DNA of 64,000 bases, from contig SNVD02013275.1 of NCBI GenBank assembly GCA_013180625.2, positions 1-64,000 of the forward strand, read 5' to 3'. This stretch comes from Boswellia sacra (taxonomy: Eukaryota > Streptophyta > Magnoliopsida > Sapindales > Burseraceae). Of this stretch, positions 57,124 through 64,000 are shown piece by piece. The notes under the pieces are model-generated. The model was not told the DNA's origin. It ran no database searches and saw only the letters and a program-made list of their open reading frames with translations. A program made the translations under genes and the position numbers. How positions within the stretch are numbered: position 1 is the first letter of the stretch; every line of letters begins with the position of its first letter.

Positions 57124-58038
57124 TGTTAGTGTCAAAGTCTACTACATATGCATGAGCCATGCACATGATGAGTTTTGATCAACTTGTGATAAAATAAGAA
57201 TATTATTTTTATTCCTATTTTAATGTTTCTAGAATTATATTTTAGGAAGTATTTGATTTGGAATAAATATCTCTTTAGATTAGGATATAATATCTTATAT
57301 CCTAATTAGAATAGGAGATTATTTATTTGTCCTAATTAGAATAGGAGAATATTTATTCCTATTTTATAACACTACCTATTTTTTTCTCCTAATCCTAATA
57401 TGATTTTGATTAGAATTTTTACAGGATTTTTAGGAGATTTCAGTCAGACCTCTCACTATATATACAAAGCTATTCAGGCGGCTGAGAACGTGATTGAGAG
57501 ATTAATGTGTTGGCTGTTTTGGTTGTGAGAGAGTATTGAGTTCGGCATTCCATGAATTCATAGAAGAGAGCTACAACGCAAAAGGAATGTCTTCATTGAT
57601 TTGATTCTTTGAGTCTTTTTGATTCATGTATGAGTGGTAGAAATCATACATGAGTTGTTGATTGAGTCTGTGTGAGTTAGTAGACACTTGGGATAACTTG
57701 CGGGTTAAGTGTTTATATAATTCAGTGTCAGACATCATTGTTATGTGTAACTTAATAGTGTGCTGTTAAATTATCTACAACAGAGAGTGGGCAGTGTCAC
57801 TAGAGTTTAAGATCTTTGCGAAGATTTTGTTTGTCAAAGATTAGATCTGTGCATGAGAGTGAGTCAGCATTGTAACAAGTCCTAAAGATTGTACAAACAA
57901 GAACATAGTGAATTGTAGCTCTATAGCTGTCCGTGGACGTAGGTTTTTATAACCAAACCACGTTAAAATCCTCCTGTGCCGATTTACATTACAGTTTACT
58001 GTTATATTTCTTATAACTGCATACCTTCAGAACTTTCA
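57124..58038 (+). repeat. 3' LTR of Copia-2
   Basis: 915 bp, TGTTAGTGTCAAAGTC to AGAACTTTCA. It has a small internal duplication near 57305-57350 that is absent from the 5' LTR. Confidence 0.93.
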
Positions 58039-58043
58039 ATTAC
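58039..58043. repeat. target site duplication of Copia-2, right (ATTAC)
   Basis: Identical to 49657-49661. Confidence 0.92.
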
Positions 58044-59010
58044 GTATTAAATTGTAAAAGTTATCTATGTAGTTTGATTAATTATAATAAATGTATGTGG
58101 TTACCTTCATCTAATCAGTCAATCTAATCCTAAATTAAATTGATAAATGTATTGAGTTAATTTATTAGTAATTCATTTTCAAATTAAATATTTATTTATC
58201 TGAGTTTACTTGATTATGAATCATAACCATAAATTTACAATAACACATAGACATTGATTGGTTAGGAATCAAATTATAAAACTTCTATAAAAACCAAGTT
58301 AATATAAAATATGAATTTAGATTAGAAGAAATTGGTTTATACGTATTTTTGAATTTGATTAATTTTACACACAATATTTAAATATATTTTAAATCTATCC
58401 GTCCTAAAATAATAACAAAATCTTAAACGTAGAGAGGCATGCCTTGAACCCAAGTTCCTATTTTTGCTAATTAAGATGCAACCACAAGACCATCAGCACT
58501 AATTGAAGCAATGTTGACTAAATAATATTAATTATGAAAAAGATAAACTAATAAAATAAAAATAATAAACTAATTGGTTCATCCGAGTTTCAATCTAATA
58601 TAAAAATCTGAACACAGTCCGAAATTAACAATATAATATAAGAATATATTTCTTTAATAATCAATGAATAAATTTTTTTACAATAACATAACTAATATTA
58701 ATTGTCCCATATTTATTATTAAGTTGATTCATAATTCTTAAAAAATTCAATTAGTAAATATAAATTATTTAACTTACTTAATATTCAAATTTTTGTAAAC
58801 TATTAAAAAATAGAGATTAAGAATATTTGATAAATACATAAATTATTTAATTTGATTGAATAAATTATTTATTTTAATTAATATTAAAATTTTGGTTAAT
58901 TATTAAAACCACAGGGATTAACTAATTTAATTTTATAAAACTAATATACAAGTTAATTTATATTAATATTTAAATTGTTTAACTTTCTTAGTATTTAAAT
59001 TTTTGTACCA
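58044..59010. other. AT-rich interior of the CACTA element right of Copia-2
   Basis: No coding signal. Continues the pre-insertion sequence left of 49657. Confidence 0.5.
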
Positions 59011-60227
59011 TTGCCATACTACGAGGAAACCAAATTCGATGCAGCAAGATTTATCTGGCTTTGTCATTTTGCGAGGAAATTAGTTTTGTCACAAATGCTT
59101 CCTAATCGCGAGGAAATAATGGTCACAAAAGAGAAAAGAGAGAAATTTAGTTACATCTTTTGGTGAGGAAAATTTGCTCACGAGAGGCACAACTTTTGAT
59201 GCAAAAAGATCTATGTGCGCTTCTCATTTTGCGAGGAAACAACTTTTGTCGTAGAAGACGCACTACCGCGACGAAAAAATACTCATCAAAAAAAAGAGAG
59301 GTATTAAATTTTGTTTTCGAGTGAGGATATTTACCTCTGAAAAGATGTAACTTTTGTTGCAAAAAAATTATTTGCTCTAGTCATTTTCTAAAGAAATAAG
59401 TTTGATCGCAAACGACATCATATCGTGAGCAAAGAATGGTCATAAAAAAGAAATGGCAAAAATTTAGTTAAATCTTTTTGTGAGGATATTTTCCTCGCAA
59501 CAGGTGCAATTTTCGTCACAAAAAGATTTACATATTCTTTCATTTTGCGAGGAAAGATGTGTTGTCGCAAAAGAAGCCATGCCGTGAGGAAGTAATGGTC
59601 GCAAAAAGATAAAGAGCGAAATTTGGTCATGTCTTTTGGTGGAGACAATTTCCTAGCAGAAGTTATAATTTTCATCGTAGAAAGATTTACGGGTCCTTCT
59701 CATTTTGGGAGGAAATGAGTTTTGTCGCAATATATTCTGTATTGGGGGGAAATAGTGCTCACAAAAAAAAGGGGAAATTTGGTTACTTCTTTTGGTGAGG
59801 AAAATTTTCTCGCGAGAGGTGCTAATTTCATCGTAGAAGTATTTATTTCTCCTGGTCATTTTGCGAGGAAATGACTATTGTCGCAATAGGTTTTATATCG
59901 TGAGGAAATAGCGGTCGCAAAAAAAGAAAAGCAATAAATTTGGTTGCTTCTTATGGAGAGGAGAATTTCCTCACAAAACGTGTAATTTTCATCGTGAAAA
60001 GCTTCATGTTTAGATACATCATTGACATTTTGCAAGGAAAATGGTTTTCTCGCAATATATCTTTTTTAGCAAGAAAATATTCGTCGCAATATATGATTTT
60101 TTAAGTTTTTCATTTTGCTAATGCTTTTGGCTACAAAATTACATTTTGTCACAGAAAGGCGCTTTTTGCGACAAATTTCGTTTCGTCGCAAAAAATTTTG
60201 TCGCAAATACCTGTTTTTCACATGGTG
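59011..60227. repeat. right subterminal repeat region and terminus of the CACTA element
   Basis: Repeats of GCGAGGAAA…TTTTGTCGCAA and a longer unit of about 180-200 bases (GAGGAAATAATGGTCACAAAA…TTTGGTTACnTCTTTTGGTGAGGA…TTTCCTCGC…CATTTTGCGAGGAAA) repeated roughly six times. The terminus is damaged (CCTGTTTTTCACATGGTG). Minus frames 59147-59362, 59418-59675 and 59653-59859 give similar peptides only because they translate this repeat. Confidence 0.85.
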
Positions 60228-60230
60228 ATC
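60228..60230. repeat. target site duplication of the CACTA element, right (ATC)
   Basis: Matches 40900-40902. Confidence 0.8.
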
Positions 60231-61200
60231 ATAGTAATTCTATCTATTGCTATTCTAGCATACTTCATACCCGTTTATAATAAATCATGGCATTTCTAGC
60301 CTGAACATGGCTATCACAACATATTCATGCCATTTCAAGCAATTAACATCAATCAAAGCTATCTAGCTCAATCAAAGTATTCAACGGGCAATATGGTAAT
60401 TCTGACCTATTCTATGCTATTTACTAGCATACTTCAAAGCAATCATAAATCTTCCTAATATGATTCTAATCATGTGCTCCTAGGCATGATTCTAAGCATT
60501 CAAAAAGAAATTAAAAAAAAATTCTATTCATGTTTCTAAATAAGGAAAGGAAAGATGACTCACCTTGACAAGCATTTTCACGTTGCAAAACAAATAAAGT
60601 ATTAAACAATTCTATAAAATCCTAAACATGCTTGTAAGTATCAAAATGAATCCTAAATATGCTTATTCTAAGCATAAATAAACTTAAACATGCCTAATAC
60701 TAAGCAAGAAAAATAAAGAAGAAAATATGAGGGAGAAAAGGAAATTTCTCTTAGGATGTACCATTTCTAGGTTTAGAGCAATATAAAATACTGGAAAAAT
60801 ATTAGATTAGAAAGGACTCCTTGGAATTCTTACAAGTGTCTCCTACAGGCAGAGAGAGAGGATTTCTAGATGCCTTGGGAAGTGTGGCTAAGCTGTGTTT
60901 GTATAGGCTTTCCTTGGAGTGAACAGGTGACAAAAAACCAATGTGGGATTTGAGAGAACAGTACCGCGTGAACAGTGCCAGTAGTGGACAATGCATTCGA
61001 AGTCAATTGCGTTCAATTGATCATAACCTTTTGTACAAAACTTTGATTTATAATCCGTAAATTTTTGCAAAAGCTATACATCCATAGCTTCGCAACTGTA
61101 TATGATTTGCTATTTGATTCTTTGTAAATTAATTTCTATGATTTTTTTAATTTGGTTATTAGTTTTTTTGGGTTTTTGGTTTTTTGGTTTTTTGCACTTT
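60231..61200 (-). mobile_element. host LTR family copy c, right part
   Basis: Continues copy c from 40902. Repeated CATGGCATTTCTAGCCT words, TTAGGATGTACCATTTCTAGGTTTAGAGCAATATAAAA, and a degenerate minus-strand TATA (60898-60906) correspond to copies a and b. The frames at 60802-61070 minus are not conserved in the other copies. Confidence 0.6.
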
Positions 61201-61480
61201 TTTTCCATTCAAAGGTTCTCTTCAGGCATTTCCTATTGCTCAACACACATCCATGTTTCCTCATTGAGCTCAAAAATCAAGTTTCTATAGCTTGCCCCCA
61301 CTTTGGAATGGTTTGTGAGACACAAAGATCGATAAAGTACTCTTACAACATCTTACTTGTTTCAATTCCGACTTCTTCATCAACTTTTGTATTCTGCTAC
61401 GCTTCTTAATGTTTGCTTCTCTTTTCAATTCTTGCAAAGGAGGTGTTCCCACTAGAGGACTGATTTGCCTACCCAAAGGC
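61201..61480. other. non-coding sequence beyond the LTR promoter
   Basis: T-rich. No gene recognised; the plus frames here start in T tracts. Confidence 0.4.
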
Positions 61481-62335
61481 TAGTGTGCCCACTTAAGGGC
61501 TGATTAGCATCCTTCAAATGCATGGGTGAATCTTTATGATGGATGATGTGTGCAATTTTAGTACGGATGAGTGCATCCTTCTAATGCATGAAGTACATCC
61601 TTAGGATGTACAAAATGCACTATTCTAGTGTGGATAAATGCATCATTCCAATGCATGAAATGCATCCTTTTGATACGCAATGTGCACTATTCTAGTGTAG
61701 ACGAATGCGTTGTTCTAATGCACGAAATGCATTCTTATCATGCTAAGATAGAACACTTTTAAGTGCACCTATTTTCTAGGGTTACTATACCCACTCAAGG
61801 GCTGATGTGCCAATCTAAGGGTGGATGCACCAATTCAAGGGTTGAAGTGCCCATCTAAATGCTAATGCCCTTTCAAGGGTTTGATATGCCCATTCAAAGG
61901 CTAGAATACCCAATCTAGGGCTAAGATGCCCGTTTAAGGGCGGACATGCTCATTCAAGGGCTAATGTGCCCATTTAAGGGTAGATGCCCATTCAAGGGCT
62001 AGAAAGCATCTTTATGATGCTACAACAAAGCACTCTTCAGTGCACCTACTTCTTAGGATTTCTAACACTCTTTAGTGCACATACTTCCCAGGGTTTTTTA
62101 GAATTCCTCAGTGCATCTATTCTAAGGGCTTAAAACACTTTTAAGTGCACCTACTTCTTAGGGTTTTCAATACTCTTTAGTGCGCCTCTTCTTAGGGATT
62201 GTGCCTACTCTAAGGGCATAAAACACTCTTAAGTGAACATACCTCTTACGGTTTTCAACACTCTTTAGTGCGCCTCTTCTTAGGGCTTACGCCTATTATA
62301 AGGGCTTAAAATACTCTTAAGTGCACCTACTTAAT
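61481..62335. repeat. clusters of short degenerate tandem repeats
   Basis: Three groups: 61500-61740 with words such as AATGCATGAAATGCATCCTT and GCACTATTCTAGTG; 61775-62000 with an ~20 bp unit GATGCCCATTCAAGGGCT, about ten degenerate copies; and 62015-62335 with AACACTCTTTAGTGCACCTACTTCTTAGGG-type units of about 35-40 bases. Confidence 0.8.
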
Positions 62336-62875
62336 GCATGCCCACTAGGAAAACTTCTATCATGCACTACTTAGCAGTCTTTAAACCTTCATATCCTTCG
62401 TGCCTTCGGCTAATCTCTTTAGACTTTGCATTCATTGGGTTTCATACCCCTCTCCTCAATATTCATCATACTTCTATTCTTGATTCCTTCTGGTCTGCTG
62501 GGGAAATTCTTGATCTGTCAAGTTCTAACATTCTTCTCGACTTCTCTTGCATTCGTCATGGTCTTCACTGGGGAGATCCTTATCATGTTGTTGATTCATG
62601 GACTCATTGGAGATTCTTCTATTGTCTTTGCAAGTTCCCACAAAATTCAAACATTCCTTGATGTTGTAAAATCAATTCAAATTTTTATCTTGTTTGGTGT
62701 TTTCTTCAACAAATTGCTTTCTAGTATCTAGAGGAATTCTTTCATGTGATTCTGTCATAGATTATATCGGTCGAAGTCATTCATCCTTCTTTGTGAGTTG
62801 CTAAACTGTTGGCATGGCTGGGTGCTTATCACTGAGATGTTTCAAAGACTCCTTTGATGTTTTTAAGGTCAGCTT
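62336..62875. other. unassigned stretch
   Basis: Overlapping plus frames 62338-62661 and 62426-62731 are open for about 100 codons but are hydrophobic, lack a recognisable domain and have no homologous copy in the window. I do not support a gene. Confidence 0.3.
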
Positions 62876-62877
62876 AA

Positions 62878-63050
62878 AGTGTTCTTCCATTTCTCTATTC
62901 TCTCTTCTTTCACTCTCTTCTCCTCTATTTTCTCTCTCTTCTTTTATTTTTCTTTTCTCTCTTCTCTCTCTCTATTTTCTTTTTCTTTTCTCTTTTCCTT
63001 TCCCTCTATTTTCTTTTTCTTTTCTTTTCTTCTTTCTTTCTTTGACTTTT
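62878..63050. repeat. 173 bp polypyrimidine tract
   Basis: Almost uninterrupted C and T on the plus strand (CTCTCTTC, TTTTCTTTTC words), so polypurine on the minus strand. Frames across it (Phe/Ser/Leu-rich) are low-complexity. Confidence 0.9.
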
Positions 63051-63335
63051 TTACCCTTTTACCTTTCCAACTAGCTGACTATGAATCTTCTTCTATTTTT
63101 CAAATCTTTTCTTCAAGACGACCTTTCATATTCAAGACGGATGAACGTCAAATTTCTTCTTCAAAATCCTTTCTTTAGGGTAAACTTCAAATTCTTTCTT
63201 CAAAAAAGATGCCTTATTCTTTGAGGGAGATTCCTTCTTCAAGGTAGATGCCTTTGCCATCGTGCTATTTAAGAGAAGTCTTATCGAGCCAAACTACCTG
63301 ATCCACACAGCTTGCAAATCATGCTAAATTGAGGA
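63051..63335. other. short non-coding stretch between the pyrimidine tract and the 42 bp array
   Basis: Contains TTCTTCAAGACGA and TTCTTCAAAA-type words. No gene. Confidence 0.4.
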
Positions 63336-63716
63336 GCCTGATCCAGGCATTTTGCACATCGTGCTACTTTGATTGGGCATCATTGAGATTGACTTGCACA
63401 TCATGCTACTTCCATTGGGTCATATCGAGACTAGCTCACACATCATGCTGCTTCTGTTGGGTTTCATGAAAACTTACATACACAACGTGCTGCTTCTACT
63501 AACTCTCATCAAGACTGACTTGCACATCATGCTGCTTCTATTAGGTCTCATCAAGATTGACTTGCACATTGTGCTATTTTCATTGTATCTCCTCGAGACT
63601 TACTTACACATCGTGCTGCTTCCGTTGGGTCTCATTGAGACTGACTCGCAAGTCACTTTGATTGGGTCTCATTGAGAATGACTTGCACATTATGCTACTG
63701 CTATTACGTCTCTTTG
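63336..63716. repeat. 42 bp tandem repeat, about nine copies
   Basis: Unit of the form TTGCACATCATGCTGCTTCC…TTGGGTCTCATTGAGACTGAC. Because 42 is a multiple of three, one plus frame (63373-63675) stays open and gives a 14-residue repeat (HIMLLPLGHIETSS-like). No start context or homology suggests a gene. Confidence 0.85.
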
Positions 63717-64000
63717 AGGTGTTGAGCCCATTTCCTTTGTGGTTACTCCCAATATTTCATACTGCATTGTGATTCTAATTGGTTACTTCTGGATTGTATA
63801 CCATTCTTAATTGTGCTTCCTGCAAGTAAACATTTTATGCTTCATGTATGCATGATGTCCATCTTAATTATCTTGTCTAACTATGTGTTGCTTGCTTGGA
63901 TTAGACAAGTCATCAAGAGAATGCTTGTGTAGAGTGAGGGATCAAATGCCTTTAGGGTCAGGTTGCTGCTTTTTGATGTTGATGATAATGGTGATGATGA
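63717..64000. other. window end, nothing recognised
   Basis: No gene or repeat seen. It ends in GATGATGATAATGGTGATGATGA, a short trinucleotide-like run. Confidence 0.4.

Larger units (their letters stand above)
49662..58038 (+). mobile_element. Copia-2: near-full-length Ty1/copia retrotransposon nested in the CACTA element
   Basis: 8377 bp with two LTRs of 906 and 915 bp, primer-binding site, one long gag-PR-IN-RT-RH reading frame broken by a handful of stops and frameshifts, a 1.6 kb 3' region with several AAGGGGGAG tracts, and a polypurine tract. Flanked by ATTAC. All catalytic regions are present except a changed protease motif, so it decayed by point mutation rather than deletion. Confidence 0.93.
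40903..60227 (-). mobile_element. En/Spm (CACTA) DNA transposon, 19.3 kb including a nested copia
   Basis: Left end CACTACAGGAATTATG. The right end read on the minus strand is CACCATGTGAAAAACAGG, a mutated CACTA terminus. Both are followed by subterminal arrays of TTGCGAC/GTCGCAA words. It is flanked by ATC. It carries a tnp2-type transposase on the minus strand near the left end. Copia-2 (8.4 kb) is inserted in the middle, so the CACTA itself is about 10.9 kb. The damaged right terminus and broken transposase make it immobile. Confidence 0.88.

Noticed and set aside
59147..59859. Three similar minus-strand frames suggesting a gene family
   Set aside because: They translate the CACTA subterminal repeat unit.
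61800..62000. Possible CRISPR-like array of ~20 bp repeats
   Set aside because: Repeats are degenerate, directly adjoining without spacers of constant length, and the context is a plant nuclear repeat.
62814..63178. Phe/Ser/Leu-rich frames that look like membrane segments
   Set aside because: Direct translation of the polypyrimidine tract.

Overview
The window looks like a eudicot plant chromosome segment made almost entirely of nested transposable elements. I found no ordinary single-copy host gene, rRNA, tRNA or CRISPR array. The evidence for a plant nuclear genome is: plant-type Ty1/copia (gag-PR-IN-RT-RH order) and Ty3/gypsy (Athila-like and Tat-like) elements, an En/Spm (CACTA) transposon with a tnp2-type transposase containing a GT-AG intron, AT-rich spacers, and many CAG/CAA/CGA to stop changes of the kind left by deamination of methylated cytosine. 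I cannot name the species.

Layout. 1-1575: LTR of an Athila-like element (minus strand) with a duplicated end, next to a piece of a second LTR family (1576-2260, called host LTR family here). 2285-4103: intergenic repeats. 4104-15182: an LTR split by a copia element (Copia-1, 4774-14136, target duplication CATTA), followed by a primer-binding site and a non-coding internal region to about 18.1 kb. Copia-1 has lost RT and RNase H and carries a tandem triplication of about 1.2 kb. 18.09-29.08 kb: a copy of the host LTR family interrupted by an Athila-like gypsy element (18389-27457, minus strand, target duplication TATAC). 29.1-31.2 kb: AT-rich repeats, a probable non-autonomous hAT-like element, and the leader of a Tat-type gypsy element whose decayed gag-PR-RT-RH-IN occupies 32.0-39.36 kb on the plus strand. 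40.09-61.2 kb: a third copy of the host LTR family, split by a 19.3 kb CACTA element (40903-60227, target duplication ATC), which is itself split by a second copia element (Copia-2, 49662-58038, target duplication ATTAC). 61.2-64 kb: tandem repeats and a long pyrimidine tract.

The most interesting object is the Athila-like element at 18389-27457. Most of its gag and pol are deleted. Between the broken pol and the 3' LTR, in sense orientation, lie (i) an intact, intronless 216-codon open reading frame for a LOG-type cytokinin riboside 5'-monophosphate phosphoribohydrolase (22344-21694), with the substrate-binding and catalytic motif complete, and (ii) a reading frame (23458-22904, one in-frame stop) whose basic motif plus cysteine cluster resembles the small nucleic-acid-binding proteins of plant betaflexiviruses. 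Both LTRs, the primer-binding site, the polypurine tract and the target duplication are present, so the cargo lies within one inserted unit: a non-autonomous retrotransposon that appears to have carried a hormone-activating enzyme and a virus-like protein.

The nesting order can be read from the target duplications and from paralogous empty sites within the window. The copies of the host LTR family at 28.03 kb and 40.35 kb serve as unoccupied versions of the CACTA and Athila-like insertion sites respectively.
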